Shown here: positions 46,634 to 55,406 of the stretch, piece by piece
Numbering within the stretch: position 1 is the first letter of the stretch
Layout: each line of letters begins with the position of its first letter
Assembly: GCF_029962835.1 (NCBI RefSeq)
Contig: NC_080588.1
Span: forward strand, 67,624,501-67,688,500
DNA from: Magnolia sinica
Lineage: Eukaryota; Streptophyta; Magnoliopsida; Magnoliales; Magnoliaceae
Direction of reading: 5' to 3'
DNA length: 64,000 bases
Position numbers and translations under genes: made by a program
Notes under the pieces: generated by a model
The model's database searches: none
Told to the model about the DNA's origin: nothing
Seen by the model: only the letters and a program-made list of their open reading frames with translations

Positions 46634-46857
46634 GTTCTTGATACGTCTATTTGATGAAATAAAATGCCTTTCTTGCATGTTTTCTTCTACTTGCGGATGT
46701 GGTAACATCTTCTGAATTCGACCCTACTCAGTGTAAGGATGAAATTCCACAGAATTTAATGGTATCGGTGTTTGTTTACTTTTTAATTGTCATTTCTATA
46801 AAATATTGCGCTTTCTTAGCAACTCACTGCAGTTCTGCTCTACTTCTTTCTTCACAG

Positions 46858-47065
46858 GGCACTTGAACTTATATTAGGAGTAAAGAAAATTCAACAACTG
46901 CAAAGGAACCATTATTCATTGGGAAAACTGAATTCGACCAGCTCAACAAGTTAATCTCTAGTCCATCAAAGTTTTTGTTCATCTCTAATCTTTGCCACAT
47001 TGGCTCAATATGTTCATCTAATTTCTACATGATTGCAGATATTTAGGACTCTCGGCACACCAAGT
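46858..47065 (+). pseudogene. captured CDKG-type cyclin-dependent kinase fragment
   Basis: The exon-like piece 46858-46950 follows a cttcacag acceptor and ends with KEPLFIGKTEFDQLNK. A second piece after gattgcag (47039-47065) reads IFRTLGTPS. Together they are the stretch after the APE motif in plant CDKG/PITSLRE-like kinases (family LSKEPLF.GKTE.DQLDK|IFRTLGTP, as I recall it). The sequence between the APE-like start (ALELILG) and AKEP has an internal deletion and a frame slip, and the splice donor after LNK is TT, not GT. About 50 codons only, no catalytic core; it cannot be a kinase. Confidence 0.78.
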
Positions 47066-47532
47066 AGGAATCCTAAAATCGGCCACGGAAGATGGAGAGA
47101 TTGGTTTTCGGTTCAGGTCTGCACTTCTGATTTTAGATGACTGTCTCATCCATTGATTGAGAACCAGAGACTCTCAACATATGATCACCTGATTATTAGG
47201 ATCGATAGATTTTAATTTCTCTGTTTATAAGGCCTGCATTTTGAGCTATTCGGATTGGCCCTATTCAAAATTTTAATTTTGCTGGGCCAGGTTCGGCCTA
47301 GGGCTTGTCATACTAATTATTCATGCATTATTGTCCCGATATCTCCTGTTAGGAGACATTTTTTCTTCTCCTAATGTGACAGTAAATGCTCAACATCCAT
47401 AGTTCAAAAACTTGAAAACTCAAGACTCAAGTCAATGTTTAGTTGTTTGTATTTGCAGTGGGCTTTTGTTAAACAGATACTCAAAATCAAATAACCGTTT
47501 GTATTTATGATGGGCTTATGCTGTTACTGCAG

Positions 47533-47603
47533 ATTCGACAGATCAAATAAGAAGGGAATATTAAATGGTTACTTTCTTTGGTTGGTATTTGGCTATGGAT
47601 TTG
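47533..47603 (+). pseudogene. captured exon of a signal peptide peptidase-like protease
   Basis: Preceded by ttactgcag and followed by gtgagt. The 71-bp open piece reads FDRSNKKGILNGYFLWLVF then GYGFG. This matches my memory of plant SPPL intramembrane aspartyl proteases just before the transmembrane segment carrying GLYVMNGHGQPALLY-type sequence. The exon borders and phase are kept, but the second catalytic region is absent. A captured scrap, not a gene. Confidence 0.65.
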
Positions 47604-48302
47604 GTGAGTCTCTTTGCATCCTGTTTCCTTTCATGTTTCCATTTCTTCATCTTGGAATCATTTACAACCATTATTCCTTTATGTACTATAAAATAGTTGA
47701 TGGTTCTAATGATCACAGCTATCAGCTTTTGTTGTGATTCTGATTGGGGATCTGTATAATATAAGGCAGGCCAATTGAGTATATTGGTAATAGAAGAAGT
47801 ATAGATTTTTTTTTTTTCCCATAATATATATTCCCCTTTCTCTTGACACCTTCATGTTCTTTTATATATATATATATGAATGTAGTGAATGAGTATATAA
47901 GGCAGGCCAATTAGAAAAAAATGTATGGATGTCGTGAATCCGACTAAAAGCCATCATGTTTGGCACTGTGTAACTGTGTCTCCAGTAACTACACACTTAT
48001 CAACATCCGAGACTCCAAGGTACGTGGATTCTAAGACCTCTAATCTCTTAGTAAGCTATTTACATGGGGTTGAGCCCCAGTGGTTTTTCTTGCCCATATT
48101 CTAACAACTTTCTTATGCTTTCAGATATGCAAATTCAAGTCCATGCAATCTTATCCCAATTTAAAAGCTCTACATAAACCTTATTAGTGTTGGGGTATCT
48201 GATAAGTGCACTGAACATGCTGTGAGTAGAGGAAACATCTATTTGAAAAAAATAGCTTTGAGTTGAATGTATCAAAAATGTCTAAGCACATGTCTGCATC
48301 AG

Positions 48303-48376
48303 GTTATAAAGTTCTCTTCACCAACTTCTGCTGGAGCTGAGTGCGTCGATCCTGATTGCAGCTGGGTGGAACAATG
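48303..48376 (+). pseudogene. captured exon of a plastid-type ATP phosphofructokinase
   Basis: After a ctgcatcag acceptor the frame reads VIKFSSPTSAGAECVDPDC then SWVEQW, ending at a GTATTG donor within the Trp codon. Plant plastid PFKs have KFSSPTSAGAEC-DPDC-W-EQW immediately before the RAGPRE start of the catalytic domain. Only this 74-bp exon is present, with no substitution that breaks the frame. Confidence 0.75.
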
Positions 48377-49936
48377 GTATTGTTCTTTTTTTGCCTCATG
48401 ACACTATCCTTTAGCTTCATATTGGTGTCTTAAGATACCACCAAACCCACAAGATCTGACAGTGATGTATAGCTATCTAGACCATCCCAATTGTAGGTCC
48501 CAATTGTGGACGGAGCATATAATCACATGAATCAAACAATATTCCTAGCTGATCCCGAACAGATCTGATATCAAAGTTGTTAAACATAGTCTAATAAGCA
48601 ATCATGAATGCATTACTAAAAAAAAATCAGTAGGTGAAACCACTTGCCACTTATCCTATAGCTTTTTCTTGGACTATATATTCTCCTTGTTTTCTTTTAC
48701 ACACATACACATAATTCTGTAAATTACAATCCACTATTTAAATATTTTTTTTTATTATAAAAGGCTACAATCCACTATTTAATACTACAATATTATCCAA
48801 AGATATTATTATTAAGTTGGTATTACTTATAATCCATGGATCTAATGTGGACACTCAGAAAAAAACAGACGGCTACTTTTCAGGTGGATAGGATCATCTG
48901 ACTGGTGTGATTCTTTCAGGGTGTCCCATAATTTAATTTTTAAGTTTATTCTTGGTACTTGCTAAAGAAGCCAAAGGAATGCAGAGTGCATGGATTTTAA
49001 AGAGGTTTGCTAGATCCGCTTGCACTTCTACCAGCAGATATGTGCTAACCTTACACGTGCAGGACATCTGAGCCATGTGTCGGGGATGTTTGCTGGCTCC
49101 ACATGCACTTCCGCAAGCAGATACGTGCTAACCTGGAAAATGTGCAGGACATCTGAGCCATGTATCAGGTATGCTCTACCATGTACATAACTGTGAGGAT
49201 GGTTAAATAATCAGTTAGGCCAAATAGATGAAAACGGTGGATGGTTTAAACAAGCTTGGCAATTTTTTCTAGTCTGTCCATGGTTTTAGCACATGCATTT
49301 TTTCTAGTCAACCAAAGGTATCTATGTCAATGTTTCTCCGCAAACTTATTTCTTCAGGCTTCAATCTAATGCTTTATTGATCACTTCATTTATTTATCCT
49401 CACAAGCACCACATGTAGGATTTGGGACTGGATTTTGAACTGTTTGGGGCTGGCTTGTTAGGCCATGACTATTCAAAATTTTAATTTGCCCAACCCCACT
49501 TTTAGAGGATGGTCTGTTTGGGTTGTTAGGCCATGACTATTTAAAAGTGTAGCCCACCCGATGATCAAAATCAGCTTGATTTTGGGCCACAACATGACAT
49601 GGTGAGGCCCTCCAGATAAATGACATGGATCTCACGCTTATGTATCATATTTTCTTATTAAGCGGTTGCTTTAATGTGGTTTTTCTCCCAGATTGTTGAC
49701 TTGAAAGATGTGTTACTGTAGGGGAATAATCAATATGCAGTTAGTGTATGTATAGCATTCAATGTGCAGATGGTTGCCTCTAATATTTCAATGTGCAGTT
49801 AGGAAAATCTTTTTCCTTGGGCCACCCAAATGCCAAGATTAGTATCCTCCATGCAGCCCTATCTTTTGAAGCCTCATTATTTAAATTTTGTGATGTGTAG
49901 AACAACATAAACCCATTGTAATATCTCTTTGTGCAG
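48377..49936. other. CACTA interior between captured exons
   Basis: Intron-like. A 50-60 bp phrase (tgctaacctt, acacgtgcaggacatctgag) is imperfectly duplicated at about 49040-49100 and 49120-49165. Another phrase (ggccatgactattcaaaa / ggccatgactatttaaaa) recurs at about 49461 and 49531. No gene is seen. Confidence 0.45.
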
Positions 49937-49999
49937 GTTCTGGACTGTGGTGAGGAGATTGAGCTTCTGGTAGACAAAACAGAGAACCTCCGCTCAAAG
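49937..49999 (+). pseudogene. captured VAMP72 (R-SNARE) exon piece
   Basis: After a tttgtgcag acceptor the frame reads VLDCGEE then IELLVDKTENLRS. This is the SNARE-motif sequence of plant VAMP72 longin R-SNAREs (family VLDRGEKIELLVDKTENLRS, as I recall it). The usual continuation AQDFR... and membrane anchor are missing. The sequence instead runs without a stop into unrelated DNA to about 50168, where a GTATGT donor follows. The central region cannot form a complete SNARE bundle partner. Confidence 0.78.
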
Positions 50000-50168
50000 G
50001 TGGTGAACCTCAATATCATTGAGGGCCCGAACCTGCTGAAGGACTACAAAATACTGGTGCTGATGCCTTTTACTGCTACACAGCTCATCAAATATCGACA
50101 GAAGAAATTGGTCTCTTGGAAACAATGGCAATCATTGGCAACAAGGAGATCATTGACATTAACCAAGG
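50000..50168 (+). pseudogene. unidentified exon-like segment joined to the VAMP72 piece
   Basis: Ends in AACCAAG|GTATGT. One frame continues from the VAMP72 piece; another (NTGADAFYCYTAHQIS, then IGLLETMAIIGNKEIIDIN) looks more protein-like, suggesting a separate source gene joined by a one-base slip. I do not recognise it. Confidence 0.4.
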
Positions 50169-50607
50169 TATGTTAGCTGCTTAGACTGTGTAAAAAAAAA
50201 AAACCCTAGAATACATGTGGGTCACCTTTTCCTTTTTTTTTTTTTTTGCTTTTAAGAAAGATTTCCTCAATGGAAACTGATTATCAGTGGCCATGAGCTC
50301 TATGGCTACGGATTTAATCCATAGTAAGTTTTAAACAGCTACGGTACTATGCCTATGGTCATTAGGTGGGCTAGTGATATTTAGCTACGCATTTTATCCG
50401 TAGCTTTTGACCATTTTTGCAACAAAAGTTGACAATTTAGTGGTGTCCAGCACAACCGTCAGTTAAGCTCCTGGCCACTGGTAAAGCCTTTACCGACCGA
50501 GGCTTTACTGGATGTTAGCTAACCGCAGGCAAAGGATTTGCCGGCGTTTTTCTTGGCCTTTGTGGCGATTTTGATCACCGGTAAAGGCCAGTTTTCTTGT
50601 AGTGTGA

Positions 50608-50996
50608 GTCGAATCGAGTCGAGCCAATTCAGCCCCAACTCCAATGAGTTGCAGCTTGACTCAGGGCTAGATAAGTCCATCGGGTCTTCTAACCGTGTTA
50701 AGAGGGGTTCTATTACGCTTGGTATGCAGGCACTCTAATTTGAACAATCCTAGCCTCTGATCCATAGACTTGTGGAAAAGGGCCGTTCGAGTTTTTTTAT
50801 TTTTTGTTTATGGCTGTCCATTAAATATCTACCCATCCAATAGCTAGATAATCAAATGAGTGTTATTTTTATTTTATAATATATCAAAGTTGAGAACCAT
50901 AATTTGGACACTTTAAATTGAATTAATTACTTGTATTTTAAGTATGTTATATATATATATATATATATGTTTATTTATTTATTTATTTATATATAT
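50608..50996. other. right flank of CACTA element, AT-rich
   Basis: Starts in TCGAGTCGAG-type repeat (gagtcgaatcgagtcgagcc), then AT-rich DNA ending with a (TA)n and (TTTA)n tract at 50948-50994. No gene is seen. Confidence 0.55.
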
Positions 50997-51230
50997 GGAA
51001 ATGGTACTATGAGGTCGACCCCACGGGAACTTCCCATAAGGTCGAGCTATGGGCCCATCATGATGTGTGTCGAACATCTACACTGTGCCCCCTCATCTAA
51101 GTGGGACACACACTATGGATGGGCTGAATTTGTGAATCACATCTTGGTGGACCCAATAAATGATTATGAATGTTTTAATGGGAAAGTAATCCCTCTCAAC
51201 TGTTGTTTGTGGTGTGGCCCATCCAAGTCA
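50997..51230. repeat. family A MITE, truncated copy
   Basis: ggaaatggtactatgaggtc with gaccccacgggaacttccc, then a jump past about 150 bp of the full copy to ccctcatctaagtgggacac and aatgattatgaatgttttaa. The right arm is missing; a (TG)n tract (51236-51276) follows. Confidence 0.7.
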
Positions 51231-51279
<49 letters not shown>

Positions 51280-51410
51280 AATGATCACCTACGCACCTAT
51301 TCTCACCGCCTTAAGTGCACACCTCATCCACAATTGTTGGATGTAAGGAACCAGTTAGATTTGTGCAGAATTCTCATTGGAGGAGGATTTATTATTATTA
51401 TTTTTAAAAG

Positions 51411-51411
<1 letters not shown>

Positions 51412-51486
<75 letters not shown>
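51412..51486. repeat. (GA)n microsatellite
   Basis: About 75 bp of uninterrupted GA after a short (ATT)n stretch. Open frames through it on both strands are artefacts. Confidence 0.97.
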
Positions 51487-51490
<4 letters not shown>

Positions 51491-51667
51491 TGAGCCTTTA
51501 GCATGAAGTTCATGCACGGGAAACTTAGGTAGGGCCCACCATGATGTTTGTGTGAAATCCAACCCATCCATCTGTTTTTTGAGCTTCATTTTAAGACATG
51601 GGTCAAAAAATGAGGTGGATCCAATACTCAAGTGGGCTGAAAGTGTGAGGACTCAAGTGGGCCGCAT

Positions 51668-53321
51668 GAGTATTGTATCCTACTAAATTTTGGTCTCAAC
51701 TCCTAAAATGAGCTCAAAAAACGGATGAATGGTGGGCCCCACCTAGTGATGGTGCCATCAGCCAGGTGGCTAGTGGTTTATGTGGACTCACCATTATGTA
51801 TGTGTTTTATCCACGCCGTCCATCCATTTTGAAAGATAATTTTAGGCTTGATTCCAAAAAATGAAATAGATCTAAATTTCAGATGGACCACACCATGGGA
51901 AAATAGTAGTGATTGAATGTCCACCATTAAAAACCTCCTAGGGCCCACTGTAATGGTTATTTGACATACAACCCGTTAATTAGGTCATACAGACTTGGAT
52001 GAAGTGAAAAAATATATATCATCTTGATCCAAAACTTGTGCGGCCCCTAAGAAGTTTTTAACGGTGGGCATCTAATCAACACTGTGTGGTCTGCTTGAGA
52101 TTTGGATCAACCTCATTTTTTGGCTCATACCATAAAATGATATGGAAAAATGGATGGACGACATGGATGAAATATATACATCATAGTAGGGCCCACAGAG
52201 CACCGACCACTAGCCCGCTTGAGTATTGAATCCTACTAAATTTTGGTCTCAACTCCTAAAATGAGCTCAAAAAACGGATGAATGGTGGGCCCCACCTAGT
52301 GATGGTGCCATCAGCCAGGTGGCTAGTGGTTTATGTGGACTCACCATTATGTATGTGTTTTATCCACGCCGTCCATCCATTTTGAAAGATAATTTTAGGC
52401 TTGATTCCAAAAAATGAAGTAGATCTAAATTTCAGATGGACCACACCATGGGAAAATAGTAGTGATTGAATGTCCACCATTAAAAACCTCCTAGGGCCCA
52501 CTGTAATGGTTATTTGACATACAACCCGTTAATTAGGTCATACAGACTTGGATGAAGGGAAAAAATATATATCATCTTGATCCAAAACTTGTGCGGCCCC
52601 CAAGAAGTTTTTAACGGTGGGCATCTAATCAACACTGTGTGGTCTGCTTGAGATTTGGATCAACCTCATTTTTTGGCTCATACCATAAAATGATATGGAA
52701 AAATGGATGGACGACATGGATGAAATACATACATCATAGTAGGGCCCACAGAGCACCGACCACTAGCCCGCTTGAGTATTGTATCCTACTAAATTTTGGT
52801 CTCAACTCCTAAAATGAGCTCAAAAAACGGATGAATGGTGGGCCCCACCTAGTGATGGTGCCATCAGCCAGGTGGCTAGTGGTTTATGTGGACTCACCAT
52901 TATGTATGTGTTTTATCCACGCCGTCCATCCATTTTGAAAGATAATTTTAGGCTTGATTCCAAAAAATGAAGTAGATCTAAATTTCAGATGGACCACACC
53001 ATGGGAAAATAGTAGTGATTGAATGTCCACCATTAAAAACCTCCTAGGGCCCACTGTAATGGTTATTTGACATACAACCTGTTAATTAGGTCATACAGAC
53101 TTGGATGAAGGGAAAAAATATATATCATCTTGATCCAAAACTTGTGTGGCCCCCAAGAAGTTTTTAACGGTGGGCATCTAATCAACACTGTGTGGTCTGC
53201 TTGAGATTTGGATCAACCTCATTTTTTGGCTCATACCATAAAACGATCTGGAAAAATGGATGGACGACATGGATGAAATACATACATCATAGTGGGGCCC
53301 ACAGAGCACCGACCACTAGCC
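51668..53321. repeat. 553-bp tandem triplication of a MITE plus spacer
   Basis: Three direct copies begin at 51668, 52221 and 52774 (gagtattg(t/a)atcctac), exactly 553 bp apart. They differ at only a handful of bases, e.g. gaagtgaaaaa against gaagggaaaaa. Each holds a palindromic family B element of about 448 bp bounded by ggctagtgg and ccactagcc (first copy 51768-52215) and about 105 bp of spacer. The last copy runs directly into a UGT pseudogene fragment. Confidence 0.95.
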
Positions 53322-53360
53322 AATGGCTAGTGGCAGGGGGAGTAACCAATCCCTTTCCGT

Positions 53361-53857
53361 ATAAACTGAGTAGAGATCAAGTGTATGAGATAGCCCATGG
53401 GCTTGAACTGTCCAATCTGCCATATTTATGGACCCTCAGGAACCTACCGCCAGGATTCTAGAGCTGGATCAATGACCAAGGCGTCATCCATATTGGGTGG
53501 GCGCCCCACTTGGAAATACTGGCCCACCCAGTGTCAGTGATGGTGGATCTTTATTTCACTCTAGGTGGGGGTCCATTATCGAGACCCTCCATCATGGTCA
53601 TGCGCTCGTCATCTTGCTGCTTGCGAACATCCAGGGCATTGGATGCAAGGATGTTGGTAGATAAGGGTCTCGCCATACAAGTTGAGACAAAAAACGATGG
53701 GTCGTTCCACAGGGATTCGATCACTTGGTTAGTGAGGCGGGCCATGGTTGAAGAAGAAGATGAAAGCTTTAGGCTTAGATCGATGGAAATGAAAGCCATT
53801 TTCAGTGATGAGAAACTCCATGACAACTACATGAATGAATTTATCAACTTCAATTGA
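53361..53857 (+). pseudogene. UDP-glycosyltransferase pseudogene 3, C-terminal half only
   Basis: Homology to the intact UGT starts abruptly at taaactgagtagagatcaag, the codons for the KLSSDQVYE region, immediately after the triplicated repeat. The frame reads EIAHGLELSNLPYLWTLRN, then loses about 10 codons, meets a TAG at about 53459, shifts within the PSPG box (HIGWAPHLEILAHP is kept) and regains the family frame at ALDAR to end NEFINFN. The N-terminal half and promoter are absent. The residues replacing the donor-site acid are again non-acidic (LLANIQ in the shifted frame). Confidence 0.9.
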
Positions 53858-54529
53858 AAAGAGCAAAGACAAGCTCCAAGACAAAGCAGGCAACGGATCC
53901 AAAACAATGCAAGATTCTGGTGTAAGCATTCCAAACTGGATAAAGAGAAACCAAAATAAGGAAATGAAATGTCAACATGGAATCATGAAAAACAAAAGAA
54001 AATACATATACAAAGAAAATGTTAAAAGTTCAATGGTAGCAAAAGTTATTTTTCATAAATAGGCATTTGTATTTTCTTTCACAGGAATTCACATTTTATC
54101 TAGTATTACACTTTTGAAAAAAGTATCAAAGTCTCTCATAATTCTTATGGTACGGTCTGTCAGCGCTTGTCTTGACTACAAGTCATTTTGCTTAAGTTAG
54201 ATATACTTCGAAGAGCTTATCTTGGTTTCTACTTATCCAACTGATAATAATGTCCAGTAAATGACATATTTTTAAGTAGAAAGTGGATTTTTTTTTTTTT
54301 TTGTTTCCAATATTAAATAAATAAATTTTAAATATATTCAATTAATCTCTCTCCTCTTTCTCTCTCTTTCATTTTTTTAATATTTTAAATTGAAATTTCT
54401 TCCAATTTGTAGGTATATATTAGTCTTCCTACATCCTAATTATAAGATTTTGGGACTGACATTGTGATTATAACATACCTGATTACTTCTAATAAATTAT
54501 GATTTTTATGCTCAACAAGGCCACTTCGT
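53858..54529. other. non-coding, no gene seen
   Basis: AT-rich. Around 54190-54290 there is sequence resembling the inverse of the tail that follows the satellite segments (gtttctacttatccaact against agtagaaacca). Nothing else is recognised. Confidence 0.45.
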
Positions 54530-54895
54530 TGAGGGGTATAGATAGATGATCTTTGTGATTCAATTTTCTCTTCATTAAAAAATACACGGAGTCTTTACCT
54601 AGGTATTCTTGGGCATTTTAAGAGCAAAAAAACTTTCGACTTGACCAAATTGTGTCTTAACATATCTAAGAAATGTTTTTACTACAAATTCAACTTTCAT
54701 TCTACTTTTCATTGAGTATAACCATGTAAATTTTAAATACTCATCGACAAAAGTAATAAAATACATATAAGAGTATAAACATGTAAATTTTAAATAATCA
54801 TCAACAAAAGTAATAAAATACATATAACCAAAGACTAAGGTAATTGGGGTAGGACCCCACATGTCAGAGTGAATCAAATCAAAAGGTAGTGACAA
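54530..54895 (-). pseudogene. copia integrase fragment with a 57-bp internal duplication
   Basis: The minus strand reads SLPFDLIHSDMWGP, the classic start of the copia integrase core, and continues ITFVDDYLKFTCLYS. Those 19 codons occur twice in tandem (units starting 54723 and 54780 on the plus strand, period 57 bp). Then come KSRMKVEFVVKTFLRYVKTQ and a worn remainder. No flanking LTR is visible. It is a different lineage from the integrase at 480-1817. Confidence 0.8.
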
Positions 54896-55094
54896 TTTAT
54901 TCTTATTTAATGGATAAGTGATAATATATTTCTGGAAATATATTTGACACTATAATGGAAAGGGGGTGAAATCCAATTACACATGGCTAGATTTAGTTGG
55001 CCATGCACACCTGAAGATCACGAATCTGAAAATGGAAGTACACCCATATACAAAGGTATATTGTGTAGTTAGCCCCATCTCATAAAATAAATAT
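54896..55094. other. short non-coding spacer
   Basis: No feature is recognised. Partial similarity to 9290-9430 is possible but too weak to claim. Confidence 0.4.
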
Positions 55095-55345
55095 ATCAAG
55101 CCAAGGCCGCTAACTTACTGAATGCCAATCCCGAAAGCCCATGAACCATATGCAAGGCCATCGCCTCTCTCGATCTATAAAAGCAGTATAGAATGAAGAG
55201 CTTTGAGCTATCGACAATCCAAATCAAACAACTCTTTTCAACTCAACGCTGCCCATCAATCTTTTGTCCCTCATGGACACTCATCTTAACTTAGTCTAAT
55301 TTTAGCCTCTCCACTTCTGCCTACCACCATTTCGCAACAAGTCTT
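55095..55345 (+). promoter_or_regulatory. orphan promoter-like segment, copy 2
   Basis: Paralogue of 9430-9690: ccatgaaccatatgcaaggc, then TATA box ctataaaag at 55175-55183, atcaatcttttgtccctc and ttttagcctctccacttctg. No coding exon follows before the giant LTR at 55407. Together the two copies define a conserved core promoter plus leader of an unknown gene. Confidence 0.5.
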
Positions 55346-55406
55346 GATTGATTAGCATAGTTTAGTTTTGTTTCCACTTCCAACATATTATCACAGCAAG
55401 TTAGTT

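Larger units (their letters stand above)
42491..50604 (+). mobile_element. CACTA transposon (8.1 kb) carrying captured gene pieces
   Basis: The left end is CACTACAATAAAGTGCGG and the right end ...GGCCAGTTTTCTTGTAGTG; both termini read CACTACAA on opposite strands. They are flanked by the 3-bp duplication TGA (42488-42490 and 50605-50607), as expected for CACTA elements. Subterminal GCCGGCAAAGG / CCGGTAAAGGC-type words cluster within about 100 bp of the left and 150 bp of the right end. A hairpin repeat tagctacg/cgtagc lies at 50280-50420. I find no transposase. Between the ends lie short exon-like pieces of unrelated host genes, all on the plus strand, so it is best read as a non-autonomous Pack-CACTA-like element. 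Confidence 0.88.

Noticed and set aside
49937-50168. A functional VAMP72 gene
   Set aside because: Only 21 codons match, there is no longin domain or membrane anchor, and it lies within a CACTA element.
51214-51631. Open frames on both strands through the GT and GA tracts
   Set aside because: Low-complexity dinucleotide translation only.
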